DNA of 30,000 nt from Cristatella mucedo. Lineage: Eukaryota; Bryozoa; Phylactolaemata; Cristatellidae. The notes beneath the pieces were generated by a model that ran no database searches, was not told the origin of the DNA, and saw only the letters and a program-made list of their open reading frames with translations. Shown here one piece after another: positions 1 to 10,649 of this stretch (its first letter is position 1; every line of letters starts with the position of its first letter). The stretch is from NCBI GenBank assembly GCA_009760855.2, contig WPIO01000053.1, positions 1,282,501 through 1,312,500 of the forward strand, given 5' to 3'. A program made the position numbers and the translations under genes.

Positions 1-196
1 CTTGTATCTCCCCAGGCTTTTCTGCTAGGAAAATCCTAAAGCCACGTTTGCATATGCGATGTATCTCCGTCTGTAACTCCACAAAGACTAAATCCTAAAG
101 CCACGTTTGCATATGCAATGTATCTCTGTCTGTAACTCCACAAAGACTATGTGGGTGTTACGCAGGAGAGTTTTGTATAGCGAACAGCCTAAGCTG
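1..196 (-). mobile_element. LINE-B 3' end fragment
   Basis: Read on the minus strand, this is the 3' untranslated end of the LINE-B family. It shares the block around CGCTATACAAAA, the CTCCTGCGTAACACCCACATAG block and the terminal AGTCTTTGTGGAGTTACAGA block with the ends at 14340-14440, 15540-15660 and 21453-21615. No coding part is present, so it is a strongly 5'-truncated insertion. The terminal unit is duplicated (31-148). The left edge is cut by the window. Confidence 0.75.
31..148. repeat. Two tandem copies of a 59-bp LINE-B terminal unit
   Basis: Positions 31-89 and 90-148 are direct repeats of 59 bp that differ at only two positions that I can see. Each unit contains the complement of the LINE-B terminus (CTGTAACTCCACAAAGACT). 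This is visible directly in the sequence. Confidence 0.9.
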
Positions 197-943
197 CTGT
201 GACATTCTGTCCTGTTTCTGTCTGCGTCAGTCTCGCTTCTTCAGTTCTGTGGTGTGTAAGTCGCCGAGATTGAGGGCCGTCTAAGACAGATGGAAGTCCA
301 AGAAGGAGAAGCCGAGAGCACAGTTCTACTTCACGAACCAGATCGAGGCAAAACCAAACCAAGAACCGAGATCACGTGACCAGTCCTTTGAAAGGGACAA
401 TGCCTTCTTCGTCCCTTTTAAAGGCCTTTGATGAAGGGCGACATTACCGGCGACATTATCAACACTGCATTCCACGAGAGTCCCTGTTAATGTTGGATAT
501 TACTAGCTCTTCACAATCAGAATCTGATCATGAGCCGGTGGGCAATAAAGGTGACCGAAGAAAGGACTGCATTCATCTAGAGATGCATCGTGGAGGACCA
601 ATTCCTACCTCCCAAACGAAAGCAATTCTCTCGTGACCACTCTAGGAGTGGAGCTAGAAGGCAGCAAGGCGGAAGAAGGCAAACCGACCAAGTTTGACTG
701 CTGGTTTTGCTCCCGAAGGTACCAAACTATAGAAACCATTTCCACAATTTCAGTGAAACAAATCTGGTCTCCAGCTGCCATCGCTTGCACATCCTTTCCA
801 GCTATCACACATGCATGCAAGCGAGCACACACAGACACACACACACGTACGTACGTACATACACAAACATACGTGCACGCAGCACTATCCAGGCTAGGTA
901 TGGTACCACATAGTCTTCTGACTTGTCATTTAGCAGTACCTTA
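197..943. other. Unassigned sequence with short AC/ACGT tract
   Basis: No recognisable gene. Two overlapping open frames on the plus strand (about 376-636, opening with GTG, and 633-944) show no domain I know. A CWFC pair in the second is not enough to call a zinc finger. A short (AC)n plus (ACGT)n tract lies at about 828-870. Confidence 0.5.
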
Positions 944-1030
944 AATCTCTGGACTTAAAAAGAAGCTGACAGCACACCTGTTTCTCACAGCATTTGCTGG
1001 GTCCTTGTACATTGTGTTACTCGGCATTTA
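944..1030 (+). mobile_element. LINE-A fragment, end of ORF
   Basis: Short match to the last codons of the LINE-A reverse transcriptase ORF: the series TTAAAAAGAAG, CACACCTGTTT, ACAGCATTT, TGGGTCC also occurs in order at 1822-1875. The sequence at 1031-1145 that follows is not recognised. Confidence 0.55.
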
Positions 1031-1149
1031 AAGCATGCTAGTAGACCTTGTGAGTAATGCCCTAGCCTTCCAGCTAAGGTTGGAGATCGTGCTAGCGACT
1101 CACAAGTCACCTCATAGAGTACCTTTGGCCATACACGGTTCACTACATC

Positions 1150-1356
1150 ACTGCCGAGTCACGTGAGCTCTGCTTGATCTTCGTCAGCATTTGATACTAT
1201 TGATAACAAAGTCCTTCTTGGGCGTCTCTAATCTTGCCTTGGCATAACTGGCATTGCACTGCACTGGTTGAAGTCCTATCTCAGTTGGAGACTCGAAGTT
1301 ATTTATGTCAACGAACAAAGCTCATCATTAAGTAAGCGGTACCTCACGTACGGTTT
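1150..1356 (+). mobile_element. LINE-A reverse transcriptase fragment
   Basis: Plus-strand remnant of the reverse transcriptase domain. The readable peptide contains DTIDNKVLL, then LGITGIALHWLKSYLSWRLE, which is the palm region between the first aspartate motif and the YADD motif in CR1/L2-group elements. It carries a stop codon and is broken at about 1356, where the sequence switches to the minus-strand piece that follows. Confidence 0.75.
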
Positions 1357-1621
1357 TGAGGTTCGTACGAGGTATGGCTAAATGATTTGAGTCAAAACAG
1401 TGAGTGGTACGGTGCATATCCTGGTGGGGGAATAGATCTTATAGCTAAACTGGAGCCAAAGAATGAAGTGACCTGAAAGTGTTCGACAAAACCTTGAAGT
1501 CGATGCGTTGCTTGACTGGGAGCCAGTGCAGGTCAGCGAGAAGTGGTATGATGTGGCAACTTCGACACTCACGACAGACAAGCCTAGCTTCGGAGTTTTG
1601 CACCAGCTGTATGCGCCTGTT
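1357..1621 (-). mobile_element. LINE-A C-terminal segment, inverted
   Basis: Matches the LINE-A region downstream of the YADD motif in reverse orientation (compare 11130-11410, also minus). It is directly followed at about 1622 by a plus-strand piece of the same region, so about 110 bp at 1357-1470 is complementary to about 1620-1735. A 146-codon minus frame across the junction (1378-1818) is a product of this palindromic arrangement, not a gene. Confidence 0.75.
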
Positions 1622-2105
1622 TTCTTTGGCTCCAGCCTATCTCTCAGATCTACTCTCCCACCAGGCCAAGCATCGTACCACCGCTCTTCGGAATCCAACA
1701 GTTTACCAATACCTCGTACAAACCTCAAATCCTTTGGAGACCGTGCATTTAGTTCGTATGCTCCCAAAGCCTGGAACTCACTCCTGATTTGAGTCAGAAC
1801 ATCCCCTGACATGACCACATTTAAAAAGAATTTAAAAACACACCTGTTTAGGACAGCATTTAGTGGGTCCCTGTGATTCGTCCTTTATGTGCTTATGTCT
1901 GCCGACACTGTGCATGCTGCCACTAACTACATTTGCATGCTGACCCTATGTATGTCACCCCTAACCATGTTATTCATGTTGCTTGTTTATCAAGCATGAT
2001 ATTACTCACCATTCAATCGCGTTTCTCTTTGCAGCAAATGTAAAGCGCCTAGAAAGAGATTGAGGTCTCTGAGGGTGCTTTATCAAGTGCATTATTATTA
2101 TTATT
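1622..2105 (+). mobile_element. LINE-A 3' end (C-terminus plus 3' UTR)
   Basis: Encodes the C-terminal stretch with LAPAYLSDLL-like, RTNLKSFGDRAFSSYAPKAWNSL motifs typical of the CR1/L2 group, in shifting frames. The 3' UTR follows, with the GTAAAGCGCCTAGA block and GGGTGCTTTATCAAGTGC, ending in (TTA)n at 2091-2105. This is an L2-type 3' terminus. Confidence 0.85.
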
Positions 2106-2628
2106 TGTAAAGGCCAGTAGACCAGCAAGTAATGAGTTACAGAAATCGAGGCTGGATGTCACAGATGCATGGACCAATTTAGATGTGATATCCCTGTTGT
2201 AGCAAGCCCGAATTTTAGCAATGTTATGTAGCTGACAGTAGGCAGACTTGATTGTGGAGCTGATGTGGTCGTCTAATGAAAGGTCACTTCGGACTTCGAC
2301 ACCTAGATTTCGCGCAGATTCAACAGGAGATATTGGCTGAACCAATTTTGAGCGTCAGCCTTTCCAATTTCTGGATCACACTTGGTTTTCCCATATCTAG
2401 TAAGTTGGCTTTATCATCATTTAATTTAAGAAAGTTTGCTACCATCCATGTGCGGATGTCATCAATACATGCAGCAAGGGAGTTGAGAGAATTCGAGGTG
2501 CTCGAAGGCTGAGAGGGATCAAAGCAAAAGTACAACTGAGTGTCATCTGCATAGAAGTGAAAGTCTAGATTGTGCCTGGCAATCACATCGGCAACAGGGA
2601 GCATACAAACCATGTATGGCACCAAGCA
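2106..2628 (-). mobile_element. LINE-A reverse transcriptase fragment
   Basis: Minus-strand reverse transcriptase remnant. It reads FHFYADDTQLYFCFDPSQPS with the intact catalytic YADD, then DDIRTWMVANFLKLNDDKA, then ARNLGV and DLSLDDHISSTIKSAY in a second frame, and stops near SLDFCNSLLAGLLAF. One frameshift lies between the two parts (around 2320-2345). Its 3' part is missing where it meets the (TTA)n end of the preceding plus-strand copy. Confidence 0.85.
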
Positions 2629-2634
2629 CAGATA

Positions 2635-2850
2635 TAATACATTTGTTATAGCTCCCTCAGAGAACCCAATCTCTTTCTACGCACTTTACATTTGCTGCAA
2701 AGGAAGCACGATTGAACGGTTAGTGGTAGCATGCTCAATAACAACGAAAATAACATGGTTAGGGTTGACGTGCACAGGGAGGGGGGTCAGCATGCTAGTG
2801 TGGTTAGTGGCAGCACACAGTGTCAGCATGCATAAGCACATAAAGGTTTG
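2635..2850 (-). mobile_element. LINE-A 3' UTR, truncated copy
   Basis: Contains the complement of the LINE-A terminus (AGAGAACCCAATCTCTTTCT, TTTACATTTGCTGCAAAGGA) followed by the repeated GTCAGCATGC-type 3' UTR blocks up to ATAAGCACATAAAG. No coding sequence: a strongly 5'-truncated copy of about 215 bp. Confidence 0.8.
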
Positions 2851-2888
2851 GAGGCAAATCGATTAGCTGGACTGTCACTCAGGAGGGA

Positions 2889-2908
2889 GAAGAAGAAGAA
2901 GAAGAAGA
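2889..2908. repeat. (GAA)n microsatellite
   Basis: Short uninterrupted GAA run. The flanks, 2851-3336, hold no recognisable gene. Confidence 0.85.
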
Positions 2909-3336
2909 GGTTGCAGTCCTGTCACCAGCAATTCCTCATTTTCACAGGAGGAAGAGAGCAAGAGCTGCCGATGGGAGAACGCCCCCTTTAACTAGTAACC
3001 TCTGCCCTGCCAGCGCCCAGCACTTTGCTGGTACAGCTCTAAGTCATCACCCCCAGCCCTGCAGCGCAGGCTCAAGCACTCATTTCATTCCACCAACCAG
3101 GCACCGCAAATTCAAACAGATCTAATGACACAGGCGGTCAGTGGATGTCCTGTAGCCTACTTATACCCCATTACACAGAACCAAAAATGTATGCCAAAAA
3201 CAAGGCATCTGGCTGCATTCGAGTCGAAGAGCGATGACAACACATTGAAAGCAAAGCATAGGACAAGCAGTGACCTGTTGTCTTCCAGTGCCCGGCAGTG
3301 TGCACAGTTTTGTCACCAGAATATCCCTAGCAAAAG

Positions 3337-3558
<222 letters not shown>

Positions 3559-5640
3559 TACGCCTTCGTTGTCGACAGTCCACAACTCCGCCCATCGTGC
3601 ACACATTCGTCGGACTACTGCTATGCCTCAAGGGGCCAGTAGGCTGGATGAGCTAGAGAAGGGTCCACGGGCAGCAGAAGCAGTGGAGGAAGCAGTGCAC
3701 ACTGGCCACAGCTAACGACAACAGGGAATCGGCCGAGCCAGCCGGCACGCTTTCCAGCACAACCCACGCAAGCCATTAAATTTGCAGATTAGCACCCGGC
3801 ACTGGTCCATCAGCCCAAGGTTTGCAGCATGCACACACTGCGCTCGATGCAATGGCTACAGATCGTCAGCCCGCGTTGGTGCATCGGCTAGGACAGCGGC
3901 ACAGTCGCACGGGCGAGGCCGACACAAGAAACGAGCCTGGGTCCGGCAAACGACGACAAAAAAGGGTAAGGCCAGCCTAACCAAGTTGCGCTTGACCGCG
4001 CATTAAGACGCCTCACATGCACACTTGTGCTAAGCCATGCATTCGCGCCTCACCCGCACACGCTCGAGCTAAGGCAGGGCATCCGACCACTCAAGCTTGC
4101 CCTTCTTGCCGATGGGAATGCAAGCACACGACGTGCGCACGCAAGCAGCGACCAGGGTCCGCCTTTCGCTCGCTGCACGGCATCACTTGCCTGATCAATC
4201 TTTTTTGTACTTCTACCCGTCGGTAGGTAATGTGAAACGCATGCACAAACCTATTCGAAAGCACGTGCACGGGACCACACGCAGCCGGGGTCGGACTGCA
4301 CACATCAGGCTGCCTTCCTCAAACCCCTTGACACTACTCGAGCCCGGGCGACAGACCGCAAAAGCATGCATTCTCGCCTGCAGACAGCTTTCATTTGACA
4401 ACACTGGCTCGGGTTGCCTTTGCACTTCGTGGCTGCGGAAGGGAGCTGCCTGCGTCCGGGCGGCGACTGAAAAAGCTCAAGAGAACCGCTGCTTCCGCTG
4501 CTGCTCAGTTTCACTTCAACGCTGGTGCGAGGTTGAGGCCAGAATATTGTACTCTCGACCAAAAGGACTATCCCAGCGACTGAAGCAGCCGAGGTAAGAG
4601 GGGAGGATAGCTGCACATTCGTTCGTACTTAAAGCCGCGCGTGGGGAGAAGCAGGCGGTCGACAGACAATGCCGTGCATTTGAAACACTCCGTCAAGTGC
4701 GTGGGCCACAACCGATTCTGTCAGTTCACTCTCTGAAAACGATCAGTTAGATCGAACGAATGTAGCAAAAGTGGACAGCAACGGGCGAAACAATCGGGAT
4801 CAATCAAAGATTAAGACACTATCAAATATCTACAACTTAAATATACGGTGGTCTTCAAATACTATCGAAACGTGGCGTTAAAACTGGGGTGTACCAGCTG
4901 AAGATCGAAGCCCGACACAATCGCGCGAGAGAGCGCGGCTGAGAACCGCAGTAAGCCCGGTCACGCCGATTCAACTCTACGAGCGACTATTATGTATGCT
5001 ATATTCTTGAATGCATTTCTCTCGGCAATCGTAAAGATCTGTGCGCGTAGCTACCGTCGGCGCGAAGGAGCTTCCATCTCCCCCCCCCCCGACCCCAGAG
5101 ATTATTCGGAACGGCAGTCGCTGTACCCGAAAAGCGTCATTCTACCGCACAGAAAAAGCTGCATACGCGTCGCGCTACATCGCATAATTAAGCGGCCGCT
5201 CTACAGCGGTCATGCAGCCAGCCAATGCTTACACTACTTCGTAAAAGCTTTCAAGCAGCCGGCAAGAGGACGGAGGATACAGCACCAACATGCCAATGTC
5301 AAGGCCACAAAAAAGCGGATGTGTAGGTCGGCCCAGCTTGGGCGTTCTGTGAGAACTCCAGGCGCTGTTACTCGCGGAGGTCGGCTGCTGTTGCTGTTGG
5401 TTGTGCAGCTGCCGTCTTGCTACCGCAAGTGCGTTTCCCCACCTCCTGCGCCTCGCTGCGATTGTACACCGTTCGTAGATTTATTTATTTTGCGCTTTGC
5501 TTTTGCTTCTCTCTTGCTCTAAGCCTTCCATTCACTCTTTAAGGACGTGAGAGTGAAGAGAATCATTCGCTAGCGTGGCTCATGGGGTGTAGCGGCATCC
5601 ACGTCCGTCCCGACAGAACCAGGCCACGTATGCAACGCTC
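3559..5640. other. GC-rich unassigned region
   Basis: About 2 kb of moderately GC-rich sequence without a recognisable protein, RNA or transposon. Short frames occur on both strands (for example about 4097-4597 plus) with no family features. A run of ten or more C lies at about 5081-5091. It could hold a promoter or untranslated exon, but I see no decisive signal. Confidence 0.4.
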
Positions 5641-5771
5641 GTGATGGTACTAGACCCAGCCAACGCATGGCAAATACCGGCTAAGCTCGGAATCGCGGCT
5701 AGCGAATCGCTAGCTAGGTCTACTAAGCACAAGCTTGAAAAAGCATACAGAAGGTCCATCGACAGGCATAC

Positions 5772-5912
5772 TTGCTTTCACGACCTCGGTCCCGAGGTCG
5801 TGGGTTCGATTCCTGCGGTGGGCGATCCTTTATCGCCACTGCAAGCGATGGTGATAGCCGCAAAGGCTCTTCTGTCGCTATACAAAAAGAGGCTGTTTAA
5901 TCAGCTAGGATT
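5772..5912 (+). mobile_element. SINE-A, 5'-truncated copy
   Basis: tRNA-derived SINE lacking its first part. It keeps a B-box-like GTGGGTTCGATTCC (about 5801-5814) and the body GCGGTGGGCGATCC, and ends GTCGCTATACAAAAAGAGGC, TTTAATCAGC and a short T run. It splits the LINE-A linker between EKAYRRS and YEDYSRSY. The stretch 5779-5802 is a near-perfect 11-bp-arm hairpin. Two further copies share the body and tail (7611-7775; 10650-10775 with 12379-12413). Confidence 0.82.
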
Positions 5913-7610
5913 TTTTTTATACGAGGACTACTCTAGATCGTACCAATCGATCCTAGCAAAGGCCAAGTCCAGCTTCTATAAAAACATTGTTTACTCACAG
6001 ATGCACAATCCAAAAGCTTATGTAAACGATCAACCATCTCAACCGCTCCCAGGTTAGCTCCTTCCCGGATGATCCCTGTGATAATCTAGCTGATCGCTTC
6101 TCTAGCTTCTTTGTCCAAAAGATAGACCAGATCAGGGAGTCTATCCCTGCGATGGCACCATCCCCCCTAGAATAATGCCCCTCGATTCCTTGAAGTACCT
6201 AAATGTCCACATTCAAGCAGGTCACTAGCAATCTCGTCCTGAAGTTCATATCCCAATCAAAGAAGACAACGAGTCATTTGGACCCTATTCCCACTGTCCT
6301 GCTGCTACGTTGCATTGATCTGCTGCTGCCATTCATGACTAACACCATTAATGTGTCATTAGCCTCACGTCATGTCCCAGCACCTTTCAGAAAAGCTGTA
6401 GTCAGGCCACTACTTAAGAAAGCGACACTAGACCAAGAGAACTTGAGAGAAACTACCGCCCAGTATCCCTTCTACCGTTCCTATCAAGGACACTGCAACG
6501 AGTCGTGGCAGACCAGCTGAACTGAAATAGTGAAACTTCAAACCTTACTAGTAAGTTCCAGTCTGGCTTTAGAACTATTCACTCCACTGAGTCCTTCTTG
6601 AGCACCTCTCATCTCGGCTGAGCATCACTGGCACTGCTCTGCAATGATTCAGGTCCGATCTCAGTGGGACACTCCAGAGTATTGATGTGAATGGACAAAG
6701 ATCATCCGAGCTACCTCTAAAATATAAGGAACCTCAGGGCTCCGTGCCAGGTCCGGTTCTTTTCGTGATTTAAATTCTCCCTCTTGCCGATGTTACTGCC
6801 AAGAACAATCTAGGCTTTCACTTCTATACAGATGACACTCAGTTTTACCTTTGCTTGGGCGTCTCCCAACTCACCAGCACGTCGAATTCTCTCAACTCCC
6901 TTGCTACATATATTGACAACAACGCACATGGAAGGCAGCAAAATTAAATGATGATAAACCAGTTTACTAGTTATGAGCAAACCAAGTTTGATTCAGAAAT
7001 GGGAACGGCTAACGCTCAAAATCGGCTCTGCCAGTATATCTCCTGTTAAATCTGGACAAAATCTATATGTATATGTCATGTTCCAAAGTGACCTTTCGTT
7101 AGACGACCACGTCAGTTCCACAGTCAAGTCGGCCTACTTTCAGCTGCATAACATTGCTCAAATTTAAGCTTGTTTAGGCGAGGATACCATGTCAAAATTG
7201 GTCCGTGTATTTGTGACATCCCATCTCGACTTCTGTAACTCACTGTTTGCTGGTCTACTGGCCTGTGCAACCAGATGCTTACAGCTCGTGCAAAACTCTG
7301 CAGCTAGGCTTGTATGTCGTGAGCATCCCAGTTGCCACATCACATCGCTTCTCAACGATCTGCACTGACTCCCAGTCAACCAACGCATCGACTTAAAGAT
7401 TGTATCACTCACTTTTAGGTCCCTTCCTTCTCTGGCTCCAGCCATCTGACCTATCAGAACTGCTCCTAAACTTGCCTCGGCATCGTACCACTCGCTTTTT
7501 TTGAATTTAATCGTTCACCTATAACTCTTACGAACCTCAAATCTTTTGTGGAGATCTTGCCTTTAGTTCGTATGCTCCCAAAGCCTGGAACTAAATAAAT
7601 AAATACTTGC

Positions 7611-7775
7611 TGATTTAACAGCCTCTTTTGTATAGCGACAAAAGAGCCTTGATGGCTATCCCCACCTCTTTCAGTGGCAATATAGAATTGCCCACCACGG
7701 GATTCGAAACCACAACCTTGAGAATGAGGTCGTGAAAAGCAACCGCCTTATCTAGTGTGCCGTCGCGGCTCACCA
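7611..7775 (-). mobile_element. SINE-A, near full-length copy with target duplication
   Basis: On the minus strand it reads a tRNA-like head (GGCACACTAGATAAGGCGG), a B-box GTGGTTTCGAATCCC, the shared body with GTGGTGGGCAATTC, and the tail TTTTGTCGCTATACAAAAGAGG then TTAAATCAGC. It is flanked by ACTTGC on both sides (7605-7610 and 7776-7781), a 6-bp target duplication. It interrupts the C-terminal part of the LINE-A copy. Confidence 0.87.
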
Positions 7776-8088
7776 ACTTGCATCACCACATCCCCTGACT
7801 TGACCACATTCAAAAAGCACGTAAAACACAATTTATCACAGCAATTAAGTGAATCTATGCGATTTTTGTGTGTAGTGATGCATGCTGATACTGTGCATGC
7901 TTCCACTGACCATATTTGCTAGCTGACCCTGTGCAGTCACCCCCAACCACGTTATGCTTTTGTCATTGAGCATGCTACCGATAACCATTCGATCAAGCTT
8001 CCTTTACAGCAATGTACAGTGCCTAGAAATAGATTGAGTTCTTTTAGGGCTTTATAACACATGTATTATTGTTGTTATTGTTATTACT

Positions 8089-9410
8089 AAGGACGAATCA
8101 CAATGACCCACTAAATGCTGTAATTAACATGTGTGTTTTAAGCTTCTTTGTTAATGTCGTCCTGTCAGTGGATGTCGTGTCGTCAGTTGGGAGTGAGTTC
8201 CAGGCTTTGGGAACATACGAACTAAAGGGGAGGTCTCCAAAAGATTTGAGAGTCGTACGAGGTATAGGTAAACGATTAGATTCCGAAAAGCGGGTATTAC
8301 TTGGCCTGGTATAGGAGTATTTCTGATAGGCAGGTTGGAGCCAGAGAGTGAAGGGACTTAAAAGTAAGTGACGGAACCCTGAAGTCGAAACACTGTTTGA
8401 TTGGGAGCCAGTGCAGGTCTATGAGTACTGGTGTGCTGTGGCAATTTCTATGCTGACGACAGACAAGCCTAGTTGCCGAGTTTTACACCAACTGTAAGCA
8501 CCTGATTGCACAGGTAGGTAGACCAGCAAGCAGCGAGTTTTAGAGGTCCAGACGGGACTTTACAAATGCATGGACCAATTTGGATGTAGTATCCTTTTCC
8601 AAGCATGCTCGAATTTTAGCAACGTTATGCAGCCAAAAGTAGGAAGACTTATATAAAAAATATATAAATATAATATAATTCATTTGTATAGATCCCTAAG
8701 AGAACTTGATGTCTATTCAGGCACTTCACATATGCCAAGGGGCTCGAGCCCACGACCTCGGCCAGACTTTGGTCCTTGGTGGGGGCAAACGCCTTCACCA
8801 CTGAGCTAAACCAGCCACTTGGCTGTGGACCTGATGTGTTCTTCCAGTGAAAGGTCACTTTGGAAAGGAAAACCTAGATTATCTGCAGAATTTAAAGGAG
8901 AGTGCTTGCAGAATCTATTTTGAGCAATTAATTTTTACAATCTCCGAGACACCTGGTTTTCCCATAACTAGTGAGCTGGTTTTTGCATCCTTTAATCGGA
9001 GTTTTTTGCTGCCATCCAAGCGCGGATCTCAGCAATACATGCAGAAAGTGTGTTCGGAGAATTCGATGAGCTAGAGGGCTTTGTCGAATCAAAGCCAAGG
9101 TACAACTGAGTGTCATCTGCATAGAAGTGGAAGCCTAGATTGCACTTGGCAGTCGTATAGGCAAGAGGGAGAGAATAACCGGGAAAATAAGCAGGCATAG
9201 AACAGAGCCCTGATGTACCTCTTACTTAAGTGGTTCATCGGATGATTTTTTGTCAGTCGATACTCTCCCACTGAGATAGGACCTGAATCATTGCAATGCA
9301 GTGCCAGTGATGCCCAGGCGAGTTAGGAGGCCCTCAAGAAGGACTTGGTGATCGATAGTATCAAAAGCCGCTGAAAGATCAAAGCGGAACAAGCAGAAAG
9401 ATTACTCATC
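8089..9410 (-). mobile_element. LINE-A copy, reverse transcriptase to C-terminus
   Basis: Minus-strand LINE-A from about the start of the palm region (9250-9410, complement of the DTID and RLTRLGITGTAL stretch) through FHFYADDTQLYLGFDSTKPS (about 9100, intact YADD) to the end of the ORF (8120-8640). The 3' UTR is missing: the copy abuts the TTA-type tail of the preceding plus-strand LINE-A. A SINE-B interrupts it at 8651-8816. Confidence 0.85.
8651..8816 (-). mobile_element. SINE-B copy inside LINE-A
   Basis: In sense orientation it has a tRNA-like A box (TGGTTTAGCTCAGTGGTGA), a spacer, a B-box-like GTGGGCTCGAGCCC, and a tail with AAGTGCCTGAATAGACATCA, TTCTCTTAGGG and an AT-rich end. The tail resembles the LINE-A terminus. 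The LINE-A sequence GACTTGATTGTGG is split around it, leaving a short ACTT duplication (8647-8650 and 8817-8820). Two further copies lie at 24108-24272 and 24540-24688. Confidence 0.85.
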
Positions 9411-9788
9411 GACCCGTAAAGTTATGCTAAGCCAACTCATCGATGTGTGGCACCTTCGTCAAGTCAGTATGGATTCGGTATTGCTGAACAAGGCTATGGT
9501 AGCTCCACTTATTCTAAGTATGCAGTGGCCTTGCTCGATTTGGTGTTAAAAACCAATGTAAACCTTTGCTATATGATCTTGCCAAAAGTTGGCCTACCTT
9601 TACAAAAATCAGCAGGGTAGCAAGTGTAATTGTTTACTGACTGCCAAATTCTATATTGTGCACGACCCTTGTGGCTTTTGTTTGTGCTATTTGCTTGTTG
9701 TAGGTGTGCTCGTTTTTTTGTCATAATGTATATATGTATTTATGTGGATGTGTGTGTTTATGTTTTTGCACTCTGTATGTTTGTGCGT

Positions 9789-9879
<91 letters not shown>

Positions 9880-10319
9880 TAAGCGCATTAGCTCATTTTA
9901 CATTCTCATGTGTGGGTGTCCGTTTTGGTAGCAGCATTGGTTATGTTTTGTGTCAGTCAGGTGTTATTAACAAGTCTGTCGTACCTGAAAGTGACGAAAC
10001 GTCTGCTACAGTCAACCGTGACACTACTACTACATGCATCGACCATGACAACTGGGCACAGCAACTTCCTTCAACCGTCAAGCCATCAAGTCACATACTT
10101 GATAATGTAATTATGTATTCATTTTTTGTCATATTTGTGATAACACACACGGGTTTTCAAACAGTCTTTTGACTAGCTACCATGTAGATTGTATAATCTA
10201 TGAGCTACAAACAAACCCTGAGATTCCCCCAACGACAAATTACACATTGTCGCTTGCATGTCGACACACCACCGCCATTGTGAGACCCACAGCATCGCAC
10301 ACCATCACAAGATAAAGAC
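9411..10319. other. Unassigned non-coding sequence
   Basis: AT-rich sequence holding a (GT)n microsatellite. The frames across the microsatellite (Cys-Val repeats) are artefacts. I see no gene. Confidence 0.5.
9786..9878. repeat. (GT)n microsatellite
   Basis: A long GT dinucleotide run with one early GTTTGT interruption, visible directly. Confidence 0.97.
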
Positions 10320-10644
10320 ACACAATAATAATAATCTTAAAATGCTATTAAGGATGATGATAACAAGAAGACTTTTGCATATTGTTCTTGGAGAAGTCAT
10401 TCTCCTTCAAGATATATTACACATTCTGAATAGGAAGCATGTCAAATGGCTAGTAATAGCATGCATGTTGTCAGCATGCAGAAACTATATAGACAGTACA
10501 TGGATATTTAGCAAATGCAGTAAAAAGTAACTGCGTTTTTAGCCTCTTTTAAATGTCAAGTCAGGGCATGTTGTGGCATGAGTAAGGAACGAGCTGCAAT
10601 ATTCAAAACTAAAGGCGCGGTCCATAAAGGATGTTGCTGCCTAG
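10320..10644 (-). mobile_element. Old, diverged LINE-A copy, left part
   Basis: From about 10530 the sequence follows the LINE-A minus-strand end of ORF with heavy divergence (TTTTAAATGTCAAGTCAGGG, then a TGGCATGAGTAAGGAACGAG block and ACTAAAGGCGCGGTCC, compare 11030-11135). From 10320 to 10530 a TAATAATAAT run and GGAAGCATGTC, TAGCATGCATG blocks weakly resemble its 3' UTR. It is cut by the SINE-A copy starting near 10650 and resumes at about 12420. Confidence 0.6.
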
Positions 10645-10649
10645 CCTGA

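Larger units (their letters stand above)
5725..8088 (+). mobile_element. LINE-A retrotransposon, longest copy
   Basis: The most complete LINE-A copy here. It starts in the linker upstream of the reverse transcriptase (EKAYRRS; then after a SINE, YEDYSRSYQSILAKAKSSFY and a LADRFSSFFVQKIDQIRESI-like stretch), continues through LDPIPTVLLLRC, RKAVVRPLLKKATLD and the polymerase palm, to SHLDFCNSLFAGLLA and the 3' UTR, ending in TTATTGTTGTTATT at 8060-8088. The endonuclease domain is not visible. The catalytic box is YTDD rather than YADD, and stops and frameshifts are frequent, so it is dead. Two SINE-A copies interrupt it (about 5772-5912 and 7611-7775). The motifs place it in the CR1/L2 group of non-LTR elements. 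A clade-level name would need an alignment. Confidence 0.88.

Noticed and set aside
633-944. Zinc-finger protein suggested by a CWFC motif
   Set aside because: No further cysteine or histidine pattern, and the frame ends in an AC/ACGT microsatellite.
1378-1818. A 146-codon minus-strand gene
   Set aside because: It spans the LINE-A fold-back junction and translates LINE-A sequence in mixed orientation.
5801-5912. SINE-A tail borrowed from LINE-B, because both contain CGCTATACAAAA
   Set aside because: The shared stretch is only about 12 nt and lies some 60 to 100 bp before the LINE-B terminus, so it does not fit the usual LINE-tail pattern.
9630-10172. A 180-codon frame with Cys-Val repeats, and similar frames at 14774-15227
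   Set aside because: They are translations of (GT)n microsatellites.
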